A DNA stretch of 64,000 nucleotides from Chryseobacterium piperi (GCF_002285635.2 NZ_CP023049.2:4216001-4280000), one strand, 5' to 3'; shown: positions 8,425 through 17,437, numbered from the stretch's first letter. Program-made: numbers and translations. Notes: a model not told the origin generated them from the sequence alone.

Positions 8425-9408
8425 ATGGCAGAATATACTTTTCGTGAGGTAATTGCACAAGCAATGAGTGAGGAAATGCGTAAAGACGAATCCATTTATT
8501 TAATGGGAGAGGAAGTTGCAGAATACAACGGTGCGTATAAGGCTTCAAAAGGAATGCTGGATGAATTTGGTCCTAAAAGAATAATCGATACACCAATTGC
8601 AGAATTAGGTTTTACCGGAATTTCGGTAGGTGCTGCAATGAATGGGAACAGACCCATTGTAGAATTTATGACATTCAATTTCTCTTTAGTAGGGATTGAC
8701 CAGATTATTAATAACGCGGCTAAAATCCGTCAGATGAGTGGAGGACAATGGAACTGTCCAATTGTTTTCCGTGGTCCTACTGCTTCTGCAGGTCAATTAG
8801 GAGCTACCCACTCTCAGGCTTTTGAAAGCTGGTATGCCAACTGTCCAGGTCTTAAAGTAGTGGTTCCTTCAAACCCTTACGATGCGAAAGGATTATTAAA
8901 AACAGCAATTCAGGATAATGACCCGGTTATCTTCATGGAGTCTGAACAGATGTATGGAGATAAAATGGAAATTCCTGAAGAAGAATATTACTTACCAATC
9001 GGAAAAGCTGATATCAAAAAAGAAGGTACAGATGTGACTTTGGTTTCTTTTGGAAAAATCATGAAAGTGGCTATTCAGGCTGCAGAAGATTTGGCTAAAG
9101 AAGGAATCTCTGTAGAAGTAATCGACCTTAGAACAGTTCGTCCATTGGATTATGATGCGATTTTAACTTCTGTAAAGAAAACAAACAGATTGGTTATTTT
9201 AGAAGAAGCATGGCCATTTGCCTCTATTTCTTCTGAAATTGCATATATGGTACAGCAAAAAGCATTTGATTATCTGGATGCACCTATCAAGAGAGTTACT
9301 ACTCCTGATGCACCTGCTCCATATTCAGCAGCTTTATTTGCAGATTGGTTCCCTAAACTTGAAAAAGTGAAAGAGGAAATTAAAAATGCGATGTATATTA
9401 AATCATAG
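8425..9408 (+). CDS. pdhB: Pyruvate dehydrogenase E1 component, beta subunit
   Basis: The 327-residue E1-beta subunit of a 2-oxo-acid dehydrogenase complex carries out, with E1-alpha, the thiamine-diphosphate-dependent decarboxylation of pyruvate. Family landmarks are MGEEVAEYNGAYKASKG, the IAELGFTGISVGAAMNG stretch containing the ThDP-activating Glu, GGQWNCPIVFRGP, and a C-terminal transketolase domain with VSFGKIMKVA and VIDLRTVRPLD. Length is normal. E1-alpha and E2 genes are not adjacent; in flavobacteria they commonly lie elsewhere. Branched-chain E1-beta is a less likely alternative. It has its own promoter and terminator. Confidence 0.92.
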   Translation: MAEYTFREVIAQAMSEEMRKDESIYLMGEEVAEYNGAYKASKGMLDEFGPKRIIDTPIAELGFTGISVGAAMNGNRPIVEFMTFNFSLVGIDQIINNAAKIRQMSGGQWNCPIVFRGPTASAGQLGATHSQAFESWYANCPGLKVVVPSNPYDAKGLLKTAIQDNDPVIFMESEQMYGDKMEIPEEEYYLPIGKADIKKEGTDVTLVSFGKIMKVAIQAAEDLAKEGISVEVIDLRTVRPLDYDAILTSVKKTNRLVILEEAWPFASISSEIAYMVQQKAFDYLDAPIKRVTTPDAPAPYSAALFADWFPKLEKVKEEIKNAMYIKS

Positions 9409-9410
9409 AG

Positions 9411-9436
9411 AAAAACTTCCGAAAGGAAGTTTTTTC
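9411..9436 (+). terminator. Intrinsic terminator after pdhB
   Basis: AAAAACTTCC-GAAA-GGAAGTTTTTT: a 10-bp stem with a GAAA tetraloop and T tail, 2 bases after the stop codon. Confidence 0.8.
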
Positions 9437-9483
9437 ATTTATTATATTCATGAAGAAAAGTTCTTGAGGTCATAAATTTAGTG

Positions 9484-9491
9484 TAGATTTG
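9484..9491 (+). promoter_or_regulatory. -7 box of kup (TAGATTTG)
   Basis: TAGATTTG fits TAnnTTTG, 20 bases before the ATG. The short leader leaves no room for a riboswitch. Confidence 0.5.
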
Positions 9492-9511
9492 CGCTTTTAA
9501 AATTAGCTGAT

Positions 9512-11503
9512 ATGGCAGAAGTTACAGAGGGCGGTCATCATTTTGACCTGAAAAAGCTTTCATTTGTAGGAGTTATTGTCTCTCTTGGAATCGTTTTCGG
9601 GGACATCGGAACATCACCGCTTTACGTAATGAAGGCAATCGTGAATGCCCGAAAAGATGGTGCAGCGATGCCATTTGATGAATATATCGAAGGTGCGCTT
9701 TCGTGTATTATCTGGACGTTAACTCTTCAGACAACAATAAAATATGTTATTATCGCCTTAAGGGCAGATAATAAAGGTGAAGGGGGAATTTTAGCCCTTT
9801 ATTCACTAGTAAAGAAACTTAAGAAAAAATGGCTCTATGTGGTCGCCATTATCGGAGCCTCAACGCTTGTGGCAGATAGTGTAATTACGCCTTCCTTAAC
9901 GGTAATGTCTGCTATTGAAGGGCTTAAAATATACAATCCTGAAACTCCTGTCGTACTGATTACGCTGATTATTCTCTTTGTAATCTTTGTTGTGCAACAA
10001 TTTGGAACCGCTTCTATTGGTAAGTTTTTCGGACCAGTGATGGTTACATGGTTCCTGGCCTTAGGAATTTTTGGATCTGTTCATATCTTTGATCATGTTG
10101 AAATCATAAGAGCATTCAATCCGATATATGCCTATAATCTGATTACCCATTCATCGAGTGCCATTGTTATTATGGGAGCTGTATTCCTGTGTACAACCGG
10201 TGCTGAAGCATTGTATTCAGACCTGGGGCATTGTGGAGCTAAAAATATCAGAGTAAGCTGGGTTTTTGTTAAAGTAATGCTTATTCTTAATTACCTTGGA
10301 CAGGGAGCGTGGTTATTGGATAACTATCATGAAGTGTTCAACGGAGTGAATCCTTTCTTTGGAATTATGCCTCAATGGGCTGTATTACCAGGTGTTATTT
10401 TGGCAACAGCCGCTGCAATTATTGCCAGCCAGGCGGTAATTACAGGATCGTTTACTATGTTCTCGGAGGCGATGTCTATTTCATTCTGGCCTAATCAGCA
10501 TATTGAATACCCTTCAGGGATCAAAGGACAAATGTATATTCCGGGGGTGAACTGGGGGTTAATGGCTTTCTGTTTTGTTGTGGTTGTATTCTTCCAGAAG
10601 TCCGAAAGGATGGAAGCAGCCTATGGTTTAACGATTACCATAACCATGTTAATGACCACCATCTTATTACTTTTCTGGTTAAGCAGAACAAGAGTAAATA
10701 AAATCTTTATCATTGGTTTTGCTGTTGTTTATCTTTTCCTTGAATCAGGATTCTTCTATGCGAATGTTATCAAATTTGTTGATGGAGGATGGTTAACAAT
10801 GGTATTAGGAGGCTTTATCGCAGTATGTATGTACGCATGGTATAACGGTAGATTGATAAAAGCCAACTTTATCCAGTATGTAAAGATTGATAAATATGTG
10901 TCGATTATTAAAGACATGAAACTGGACGAAACCATTCCTAAATATGCAACCAATCTTGCTTATCTGAGCAGAGCGAAAAGGAATGACGAGGTAGAATCAA
11001 AGATCATTTATTCGATTATTAAAAAGCAGCCGAAGAGAGCGGATCACTATTTTATTTTAAGTATTGTGAACCAGGAAGATCCCTATACTTTTAAATATAC
11101 GGTAGATGAGATCTTACCGGGAACAGTTTTCAAAGTCAACTTCCTTTTAGGATTTAAGGTAGACCGTAGAATCAATGACTATTTCAATATGGTTTTAAAA
11201 GACCTGATGGCAGATGGAACGATACCTTCAAGAAGCAGTCATCCGTCGCTCAGAGCCCACAATATACCTCCTGATTTAAAGTATGTCATTATAGATAATA
11301 CATATATCAACGATATACTTTTAACGGTGAAACAAAAGATCACCCTTAATATTTACAACTTTGTGAAGTATATCGGAAGTGATGATTTTAAAGCCTGGGG
11401 AGTTACTTCGCATAACGTGGTGGTGGAATCAGCGCCAATTACTGAAGAGACTTTATATGATAAGAAAATAGAACAGGCAGGTTTCTTACGGCATAACTTC
11501 TAA
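9512..11503 (+). CDS. kup: KUP/HAK/KT-family potassium uptake protein
   Basis: A 663-residue K+/H+ symporter. The N-terminal ~430 residues carry 12 transmembrane helices with the family signatures GIVFGDIGTSPLYVMKAI (residues ~27-44), NKGEGGILALYSLV (near 90), GASTLVADSVITPSLTVMSAIEGL and GAVFLCTTGAEALYSDLGHCG. The C-terminal ~200 residues form the cytosolic regulatory domain. Length is normal. It takes up potassium independently of ATP. It is monocistronic, between the pdhB terminator and the Fur-family gene. Confidence 0.93.
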   Translation: MAEVTEGGHHFDLKKLSFVGVIVSLGIVFGDIGTSPLYVMKAIVNARKDGAAMPFDEYIEGALSCIIWTLTLQTTIKYVIIALRADNKGEGGILALYSLVKKLKKKWLYVVAIIGASTLVADSVITPSLTVMSAIEGLKIYNPETPVVLITLIILFVIFVVQQFGTASIGKFFGPVMVTWFLALGIFGSVHIFDHVEIIRAFNPIYAYNLITHSSSAIVIMGAVFLCTTGAEALYSDLGHCGAKNIRVSWVFVKVMLILNYLGQGAWLLDNYHEVFNGVNPFFGIMPQWAVLPGVILATAAAIIASQAVITGSFTMFSEAMSISFWPNQHIEYPSGIKGQMYIPGVNWGLMAFCFVVVVFFQKSERMEAAYGLTITITMLMTTILLLFWLSRTRVNKIFIIGFAVVYLFLESGFFYANVIKFVDGGWLTMVLGGFIAVCMYAWYNGRLIKANFIQYVKIDKYVSIIKDMKLDETIPKYATNLAYLSRAKRNDEVESKIIYSIIKKQPKRADHYFILSIVNQEDPYTFKYTVDEILPGTVFKVNFLLGFKVDRRINDYFNMVLKDLMADGTIPSRSSHPSLRAHNIPPDLKYVIIDNTYINDILLTVKQKITLNIYNFVKYIGSDDFKAWGVTSHNVVVESAPITEETLYDKKIEQAGFLRHNF

Positions 11504-11545
11504 GTTTCAGTAAACAAGCATACTATCTATTTAAATAAAAATTAA

Positions 11546-11553
11546 TAAATTTG
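11546..11553 (+). promoter_or_regulatory. -7 box of the Fur-family gene (TAAATTTG)
   Basis: TAAATTTG overlaps a possible TTG start at 11551, so translation must begin further down, at ATG 11569. The predicted 5' leader is about 10 bases. Confidence 0.55.
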
Positions 11554-11568
11554 TATATAATTTTTTTA

Positions 11569-12042
11569 ATGGATACTGTACAAAAAGAAAAGAATATAGC
11601 TTTAATCAAAGATGTTTTGAGAAACTACTTATTGGAAAAGGGTTTCAGAAACACTCCTGAGAGATACACCATATTGGAAGAGATCTATAATATGGATCAT
11701 CACTTCAATGTGGATGATCTCTATCTTCTCATGATGCAAAAGAAATATCATGTTTCTAAAGCAACGATTTATAATACTATTGAGATCTTCCTCGATGCTG
11801 GATTGATCCGTAAACACCAATTTGGAGAAAAAACATTGACTTCTTCATCTTATGAAAAGTCATATTTCGATAAACAACATGATCACCTTGTGATTTATAA
11901 AAAAGATTCAGACAAAGAGATCGAAGAGATCATAGAATTTTGTGATCCTAGAATTCAAGGGATCAAAGAAGCAATTGAAGAAGCTTTTGGCGTAAAGATT
12001 GATTCTCATTCGCTATATTTTTATGGCGTTAAGAATGACTAA
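11569..12042 (+). CDS. Fur-family transcriptional regulator
   Basis: A 157-residue metal-dependent repressor. It has the N-terminal winged helix (GFRNTPERYTILEEIY, then HFNVDDLYLLMMQKKYHVSKATIYNTIEIFLDAGLI) and a C-terminal dimer/metal domain with HDHLVIYKKDSDKEIEEIIEF and DSHSLYFYG. The CxxC zinc site of classical Fur is replaced (YKKDS), which is usual for the Bacteroidota branch; several His/Glu/Asp ligands remain. It probably senses iron or a related metal. The OstA-like gene starts 3 bases after its stop, so the two are co-transcribed. Whether this is the master Fur, Zur or a PerR-like member cannot be decided here. Confidence 0.85.
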   Translation: MDTVQKEKNIALIKDVLRNYLLEKGFRNTPERYTILEEIYNMDHHFNVDDLYLLMMQKKYHVSKATIYNTIEIFLDAGLIRKHQFGEKTLTSSSYEKSYFDKQHDHLVIYKKDSDKEIEEIIEFCDPRIQGIKEAIEEAFGVKIDSHSLYFYGVKND

Positions 12043-12045
12043 TCA

Positions 12046-13788
12046 ATGAGACTGATTCTTTTTCTATTACTTTTTGCTTCCTCTTTTACTTTTGCGCAAG
12101 GACAACAAAAACCTGCGCAAAGGGATCCATATTTACAGGTTCCGGTAAAAAATCCGCCCCAACAAGTGCGCCCTGAAGATAAAGTTAAAATCATTCATGC
12201 CGATTTTGTAAAAAAAGATCCGGCAAAATATGATGGGAACCAATACCTACAGGGAAACGTAAAAATTGAAAACCAGGGTTCTATTCTTACAGCTGATGAA
12301 GTTGTACTTTATAGCGAAGAAAATTTTGTGAAGGCTATTGGGAATACCAGGCTCCAGAATACAGATGGTTCAGTGATTACTGCAGGGGAAATGGAGTACG
12401 ACGGGAATACCCAAAAAGGGGTTGCCAGAAAGAATGTAGTGCTTACAGATCCTAAACAGACGATAAGAACAGATATCATGTACTATGATAAGCTTTCTAA
12501 TCTTGCTTATTTTAATACCGGAGGAACAATATCAGACGGTCAGAATGTAATGTACACGAAGACGGCTACCTATTTTCTGGATACTAAAATGATCGACTTT
12601 GTAGGGAACGTAAAGATTGATACTCCTGACTATATCGTTGAGGGACCTAATATCAAACAAAATCAAAATACCAAAGTTGCCGAATTTTTCGGCCCGACTA
12701 CCATTACGAATCGGGCCCATCCTAAGAATTATGTATATACCGAAAGAGGTACATACAAGATGAATTCCAAGGAGGCTTTTCTTAATAAAAACTCAAGAAT
12801 ACATTATAATGATAAAATTCTTACCGGGGATGATATGTACTTTAATCAGCTCACAGGTTTTGGAACGGCAACCGGAAATGTAACATTAGATGATCCTAAG
12901 GAAAAAAGATACATCAAAGGAGGGTATGGAGAAATTTTTGAAAAGAAAGACTCTTCCATGATGACTAAAAATCCTTATGCTGTAAAAATTCTTGAGAAAG
13001 ATTCCATGTATTTTGCTGCTGATAAAATTATTTCTTTTCAGAAACCTGATGAGAATGATGCAACAGCTAAGAAGAGTTTTTTGAGAGCTTTCAGAAAAGG
13101 AAGGTTTTATAAATCCAACGCTCAGGGAAGAGCAGATTCCATCGCTTTCAATGAGACAGACGGAATCATGCATATGTATACAGAACCTATCCTATGGAGT
13201 GGAGAAAAGCAGGTTACCGGCGATAAGATAGAAGCTTACTTCAATACAAAAACTGAAGATATAGACTCTTTAAAAGTTATAGGAAATGCTTTTGCGATCA
13301 GTAAAGTAGATTCTTTAAATCTTAAGGATGAATTCAATCAGGTGAAAGGGAAATTGATGACCGTTTACTATGAGAAGAATGATATTAAAGAGACGAAGGT
13401 GATAGGAAACGCTCAAGCTATCAGCTATGCTGATGACTTTAATGAAAAGACCAAAGAAAATGAAAGAATCGGGATTACCCTTACTACATGTGGGATTATA
13501 GATGCCCTATTTGAAAGCAGAGTTCTTCAGATTGTTTCCTGTAATATTGGAGCTATTTCAGATACCTATCCTATGAGTAAAATAGAGCCATCCAAAAGGA
13601 AATTTCCTGATTTTAACTGGAACACCAAAGACCGGATCAGGAAATGGCAGGATATATTGGTGGACAGCCCTGGATATGAGGAAATAAAATATGAATCCGA
13701 TACTAAGCTTTATGACTCAGCCAAAGAAGCTGTTGAAAAGGAAAAAGCAAAAGAAGAAGCTAAAAAGCCAAAGCGGACAAGAAAATAA
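12046..13788 (+). CDS. OstA/LptA-like organic solvent tolerance protein, periplasmic
   Basis: The 580-residue protein has a signal peptide (MRLILFLLLFASSFTFAQ). Repeated beta-jellyroll OstA units are visible as recurring phrases YLQGNVKIENQGSILTADEV, AIGNTRLQNTDGSVITAGEM, FVGNVKIDTPDYIVEGPNI, GTATGNVTLDDPKEKRYIKG and VIGNAQAISYADD. Such domains form the lipopolysaccharide bridge (LptA, the LptD N-terminus). The gene is longer than LptA and lacks the LptD barrel, matching the flavobacterial 'OstA-like protein' type. A basic tail (KKPKRTRK) ends it. Co-transcription with the Fur-family gene is clear. The direct LPS role is inferred from the family. Confidence 0.85.
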   Translation: MRLILFLLLFASSFTFAQGQQKPAQRDPYLQVPVKNPPQQVRPEDKVKIIHADFVKKDPAKYDGNQYLQGNVKIENQGSILTADEVVLYSEENFVKAIGNTRLQNTDGSVITAGEMEYDGNTQKGVARKNVVLTDPKQTIRTDIMYYDKLSNLAYFNTGGTISDGQNVMYTKTATYFLDTKMIDFVGNVKIDTPDYIVEGPNIKQNQNTKVAEFFGPTTITNRAHPKNYVYTERGTYKMNSKEAFLNKNSRIHYNDKILTGDDMYFNQLTGFGTATGNVTLDDPKEKRYIKGGYGEIFEKKDSSMMTKNPYAVKILEKDSMYFAADKIISFQKPDENDATAKKSFLRAFRKGRFYKSNAQGRADSIAFNETDGIMHMYTEPILWSGEKQVTGDKIEAYFNTKTEDIDSLKVIGNAFAISKVDSLNLKDEFNQVKGKLMTVYYEKNDIKETKVIGNAQAISYADDFNEKTKENERIGITLTTCGIIDALFESRVLQIVSCNIGAISDTYPMSKIEPSKRKFPDFNWNTKDRIRKWQDILVDSPGYEEIKYESDTKLYDSAKEAVEKEKAKEEAKKPKRTRK

Positions 13789-13806
13789 TTGAATATAAAA
13801 TAAGAT

Positions 13807-13834
13807 AAGACCAACTGCGAAGTTGGTCTTTTTT
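13807..13834 (+). terminator. Intrinsic terminator after the OstA-like gene
   Basis: AAGACCAACT-GCGA-AGTTGGTCTT followed by T: a perfect 10-bp stem. Confidence 0.85.
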
Positions 13835-13870
13835 ATGTCTCATTAATTTCGGCATTTAATGAATGTTTTT

Positions 13871-13878
13871 TAGCTTTG
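13871..13878 (+). promoter_or_regulatory. -7 box of the class III aminotransferase gene (TAGCTTTG)
   Basis: TAGCTTTG lies inside the longest open frame (ATG at 13863) and so argues for the downstream ATG at 13896 as the true start. Confidence 0.55.
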
Positions 13879-13895
13879 CTAAAATTTTTATTGAC

Positions 13896-15077
13896 ATGGA
13901 ATTGCAAAAGGATTTCTTTACCTATCAGGCACAGACTACTCAGTTTGCGGCGGGATTTGAAGTGGAAAAAGCGGAAGGAAGTTATATTTTCGGAACGGAT
14001 GGAAAAAAATACCTTGATTTTGTCGCCGGAGTTTCCGCAAATACCCTGGGGCATTCGCATCCTAAGGTAGTTAACGCAATTAAAGAGCAGGCAGATAAGT
14101 ATCTTCATGTTATGGTATATGGAGAGTATGCACAGGATAAGCCGGTTGCTTTATGTAAGCTTTTAGCAGAAGCTACCCCTGATCCGTTGGAAATTACTTA
14201 TTTGGTCAACAGTGGGGCAGAGGCCATAGATGGAAGTCTGAAGCTGGCTAAAAGATATACAGGAAGAGAGGAAATTATTTCTTTTAAAAATTCTTACCAT
14301 GGGAACACACACGGAGCATTAAGTGTTTCCGGAAATGAATACCATAAGAGGGAATTTCGTCCTCTTTTACCCATGATCTCTTTCATAGAATTCAATGATG
14401 AAAAAGACCTGGCTAAAATCACAGAAAAAACAGCTTGTGTTATTCTGGAAACCATCCAGGGGGCAGCCGGTTTTTTGGTACCGGAGAATGATTATCTGAA
14501 GAAACTAAAAACGAGATGTGAAGAAGTAGGAGCTCTGCTGATTTTAGATGAAATTCAGCCCGGATTTGGAAGAACGGGAAAATTATTTTCATTTGAACAT
14601 TACGGGATAGTTCCGGATATTCTGGTCATGGGAAAAGGAATGGGCGGAGGTGTTCCGGTAGGTGCTTTTATGAGTTCCAGAAAAATAATGGATTCTTTAT
14701 CCCATTCACCTAAACTAGGGCATATTACCACTTTTGGAGGCAATCCTCTTATTGCCGCTGCCAGCCATGCAACATTGAAAGAGGTATTGGAAAGCGGGTT
14801 GATGGATCAGGTGGATGAGAAAGAAAAGCTCTTTAGAGAGCTCTTAGTGCACCCTAAGATCAGGAATGTCAATGGACGAGGATTGATGCTGGCTGTGAAT
14901 TTAGGAAGCCCGGAATACACGTTGAATGTAGCTAAAAAATGTATGGAAAAAGGGCTTGTTGTATTTTGGCAATTGTATAGAAACGAATACTTGAGGATTT
15001 CTCCTCCGTTAACAATATCTGCCGACGAGATCAGACAAGGATGTCAGATTATTCTAGAGGTACTGAATGAAAACTAA
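13896..15077 (+). CDS. Class III aminotransferase (acetylornithine/ornithine aminotransferase-like)
   Basis: A 393-residue PLP enzyme of the class III (ArgD/RocD/GabT) group. It has the substrate entry region GVSANTLGHSHPKVV (45-59), the phosphate-binding VNSGAEAIDGSLKLAKRYTG (104-123), the aromatic stacking site SYHGNTHG (133-140), DEIQPGFGRTG (218-228) with the PLP-N1 Asp, and the Schiff-base Lys K247 in VMGKGMGGGVPVGAF. It would move an amino group from an omega-amino substrate to 2-oxoglutarate. Flavobacterial members are mostly annotated only as 'aspartate aminotransferase family', and no arginine genes are nearby, so the substrate is open. Its start is set by the promoter box. Confidence 0.85.
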   Translation: MELQKDFFTYQAQTTQFAAGFEVEKAEGSYIFGTDGKKYLDFVAGVSANTLGHSHPKVVNAIKEQADKYLHVMVYGEYAQDKPVALCKLLAEATPDPLEITYLVNSGAEAIDGSLKLAKRYTGREEIISFKNSYHGNTHGALSVSGNEYHKREFRPLLPMISFIEFNDEKDLAKITEKTACVILETIQGAAGFLVPENDYLKKLKTRCEEVGALLILDEIQPGFGRTGKLFSFEHYGIVPDILVMGKGMGGGVPVGAFMSSRKIMDSLSHSPKLGHITTFGGNPLIAAASHATLKEVLESGLMDQVDEKEKLFRELLVHPKIRNVNGRGLMLAVNLGSPEYTLNVAKKCMEKGLVVFWQLYRNEYLRISPPLTISADEIRQGCQIILEVLNEN

Positions 15078-15081
15078 TAAA

Positions 15082-15111
15082 AAATCTCTTCTGATCAGAA
15101 GAGATTTTTTT
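15082..15111 (+). terminator. Intrinsic terminator after the class III aminotransferase
   Basis: AAATCTCTTCTGATCAGAAG continues into AGATTTTTTT: a perfect palindromic stem with T tail. Confidence 0.85.
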
Positions 15112-15265
15112 ATGCTTTGCATTAAATATTTTCCTTTAAAATTATGCTGGAATGGGGATTTAATATCCGTGACAAATATCATACAGATTGCATAAAAAAA
15201 TAAATACATTTTTGTGTAATAAAAAAATTAATTTATATATTGCGAGACGATAAAACAAAGATTAT

Positions 15266-15652
15266 ATGGCGAAACATAAAGTCCATTACGAATTTCCAAT
15301 GCATTGTCTTTCAGAGATTTTATATGAGTATCTGGCGACTGCGGAAGGATTGTCAGAATGGTTTGCGGATGAGGTAGTAGAGAAAGGTGATGACTTCTTT
15401 TTTAGTTGGGGTGGAGGTCCCGCAGAGAAGGCGACTTTGATTAGATATAAGCCAGAAGGTTTCGTACGTTTCAGATGGGAAGAGGACGAAGGAACGAAGA
15501 ATTTCTTTGAGATGACTATCACTATTGATGATATTACCGAAGATTTAGCGTTAAATATTACGGACTTTTGTGAAGAAGGAGATGAAGAGGAAAATGCAAT
15601 GTATTGGGAGAATCTTATAGAAAATCTTAGAATAAAATTAGGTGCAGCTTAA
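15266..15652 (+). CDS. START-like / AHSA1-type domain protein
   Basis: The 128-residue cytosolic protein is one Bet v 1-fold domain of the START/AHSA1 type: LSEILYEYLATAEGLSEWFADEV near the front, FFFSWGGGPAEKATLIRY in the middle, and a C-terminal helix MYWENLIENLRIKLG. This compact form is widespread in Bacteroidota with no known ligand. Very acidic loops (CEEGDEEEN) are present. It is followed by the class IV aminotransferase gene 73 bases on, in the same direction, possibly in one transcript. Confidence 0.8.
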   Translation: MAKHKVHYEFPMHCLSEILYEYLATAEGLSEWFADEVVEKGDDFFFSWGGGPAEKATLIRYKPEGFVRFRWEEDEGTKNFFEMTITIDDITEDLALNITDFCEEGDEEENAMYWENLIENLRIKLGAA

Positions 15653-15725
15653 TGGCAGGCTGTATAAAATGGTAAAACTGATGAACGATTTATCGTTCAT
15701 TATTTTTTTATAAATAAATCAGACA

Positions 15726-16535
15726 TTGGAAAATCAATATTTTACATCAGACGAGTTGAATGTGAAGAATAGAGCATTTCTGGTAGGAGATGCGGTGAAG
15801 GTTTCTTTTTTTGTAAGGGATGCTAAGCTTATCATGGACGAAGAGTGTTATTTCTTCTTAATGGCTTCCATGAGAAAGATGAGAATGAATATTCCTCTGA
15901 CATATACCCTGGAGTTTTTTCAGGCTCTTTTTCAAAAAGATGTTATTGAAGGCAAGGGAGTAAAAAATGGGATTATTAATTTTCAGGTTTATAGAAATTC
16001 TAACGAATTGACCCTGGCAAAATCATCGGTCTCGTATTTTTATGAAGTGGATGAAAAAGAAGATGTGTTGGCGCTCCATGGAAGATCTTTAGAACTTGAC
16101 CTGATCAAAGAGATCAATGTTAATAATAACTTATTAAGCAATATCAGAGTTCATTGCCCTGAGAACATTTACGGACAGATTTATGCCCAGGAAAATGATT
16201 TGGATGACGTGATCCTATTGAATCCGAATAAAAGAATTGCACGTTCCACTTCAGGGAATCTTTTATTCCTGGAAGGGAATGTAATTAAAGTTCCGAAGCA
16301 AACAGAAGGGGCTTATATTTCTCCGCTAATGGAGAATTTTGTAACTTTTTTACATAAAAATAATCTTGCAGATATCCAGGAACACGAGATTATCGCATTT
16401 GAATCTCAGAAAGCCGAAGAAATTTTAATGATTTCAGATGAAAAGGGCATGTTTTCTGTAGGAAAGATAAGAAATAAGACTTTTGAACATTCCCGTTTCT
16501 CAGAACTGGTAGAAAAGTGGAAAGAGAGTTTTTAA
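15726..16535 (+). CDS. Class IV aminotransferase (BCAT/ADC lyase-like), TTG start
   Basis: A 269-residue fold-type IV PLP protein. It has the start NRAFLVGDAVKVSFFVRDAKL typical of branched-chain aminotransferase and aminodeoxychorismate lyase (PabC). K128 lies in the region of the PLP lysine, and the phosphate-binding segment NPNKRIARSTSGNLLFLEGN is present near 190-210. Sequence drift from canonical members is strong, so the reaction is uncertain: folate branch lyase, amino acid transaminase, or neither. No ATG lies near the expected N-terminus; the TTG at 15726 (MENQYFTSDEL) gives the normal length. Confidence 0.75.
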   Translation: MENQYFTSDELNVKNRAFLVGDAVKVSFFVRDAKLIMDEECYFFLMASMRKMRMNIPLTYTLEFFQALFQKDVIEGKGVKNGIINFQVYRNSNELTLAKSSVSYFYEVDEKEDVLALHGRSLELDLIKEINVNNNLLSNIRVHCPENIYGQIYAQENDLDDVILLNPNKRIARSTSGNLLFLEGNVIKVPKQTEGAYISPLMENFVTFLHKNNLADIQEHEIIAFESQKAEEILMISDEKGMFSVGKIRNKTFEHSRFSELVEKWKESF

Positions 16536-16541
16536 ATTGAC

Positions 16542-16586
16542 AAACCCGGTAAACAACAAAGTTCCGAAAGTCCTTTACCGGGTTTT
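16542..16586 (+). terminator. Intrinsic terminator after the class IV aminotransferase
   Basis: AAACCCGGTAAA pairs with TTTACCGGGTTT across a 20-base loop, followed by TTATT. Confidence 0.75.
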
Positions 16587-16864
16587 ATTCTGAATAGATC
16601 AGAAATTGTATTTTTTGAATTCATAGACAAAAGTCTACAAAGTAATCAGCAATTTTTAATGCTTTTATTTATTAGCCCGTTTTACCTTTACTGGTTTCAG
16701 GGTTAAAAATACATCCGGAAAGAAAAATAAGATAAGTTGATTTAAAACTTTCATTGTCAGTGATTTTTGGTTTATCAAAGAACGTGAATTCTTTCTTAAA
16801 AATTGGTTAAGGTAAGCTTAAAATTTGTTAATTTTTTATATGCTTCACTTTTGACGGATACGAA
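16587..16864. other. AT-rich intergenic stretch, no gene recognised
   Basis: The stretch between the aminotransferase terminator and the end of yqgE holds no convincing reading frame. A 29-codon minus-strand frame starting MKVLNQLILFF is present but has no promoter box and no recognisable similarity. Confidence 0.5.
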
Positions 16865-17413
16865 TCAGTTCAGAGAAATATCTTCTGGAGAATTGGCCCA
16901 AAGTAGGTATTCCCCTCCAAGATTTTGCATGATAGACTTCCACAGGGTTTGGTCGTTGGGTAATGTATAATCTAAATTATAAATATCCACTACAGTCCAC
17001 ATTTTTTTTTGGACTTCATGGTCTAATTGACCTGCAGACCACCCTGAATAGCCAGAGAAGATCTTCACATCGTCAATTTTTAATTCACCGCTCAATACAG
17101 CACTGATAATATTTTCAATGTCTTCCGTTAAATAGAATCCATCTGCAATATCCGTGTAAATTTCGGTCACTTTTTTTCCTTTGACAATAAAAAATACTTT
17201 GTCATTTTCTACTGGTCCACCGTCATATACCTCGATTTTGAAGTCGAAAAAATTTTTGAACTTACTACTCATCTGGCCGTTTTTTTTATTTAATATCAAA
17301 CCAAATGCGCCGCTTTCGTTGTGTTCAATAATTAGGACTACCGATCTGGAAAAAATATCGCCGGAAATATCAGGTGTGGAAATTAATATTTTACCTTTGT
17401 ATGAGTAATTCAT
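16865..17413 (-). CDS. YqgE/AlgH family protein
   Basis: A 182-residue cytosolic protein of the UPF0301 (YqgE/AlgH) family, with the family opening YKGKILISTPDISGDIFSRSVVLIIEHNESGAFGLILNK broken up as expected, then YDGGPVENDKVFFI and KIFSGYSGWSAGQLDHEV. AlgH has been linked to alginate regulation in Pseudomonas; the biochemical role is unsettled. The ATG at 17413 is chosen because the only upstream alternative (TTG at 17419) lies inside the -7 box. The -7 box ends only 3 bases before this ATG, predicting a leaderless mRNA. The gene is divergent from pdxH. Confidence 0.9.
   Translation of the reverse strand: MNYSYKGKILISTPDISGDIFSRSVVLIIEHNESGAFGLILNKKNGQMSSKFKNFFDFKIEVYDGGPVENDKVFFIVKGKKVTEIYTDIADGFYLTEDIENIISAVLSGELKIDDVKIFSGYSGWSAGQLDHEVQKKMWTVVDIYNLDYTLPNDQTLWKSIMQNLGGEYLLWANSPEDISLN
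17392..17399 (+). promoter_or_regulatory. -7 box of pdxH (TACCTTTG), inside the yqgE coding region
   Basis: TACCTTTG fits TAnnTTTG, 38 bases before the pdxH ATG. It lies within the first codons of the divergent yqgE, so the two promoters face each other and their transcripts overlap. Confidence 0.45.
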
Positions 17414-17416
17414 ACT

Positions 17417-17424
17417 CAAATTTA
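17417..17424 (-). promoter_or_regulatory. -7 box of yqgE (TAAATTTG)
   Basis: On the minus strand TAAATTTG is followed by AGT and then the yqgE ATG. Confidence 0.6.
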
Positions 17425-17437
17425 ATAAAAATTATTT

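Noticed and set aside
16680..16770. A 29-codon minus-strand frame after yqgE (MKVLNQLILFF...)
   Set aside because: No promoter box, no similarity, AT-rich composition; likely chance.
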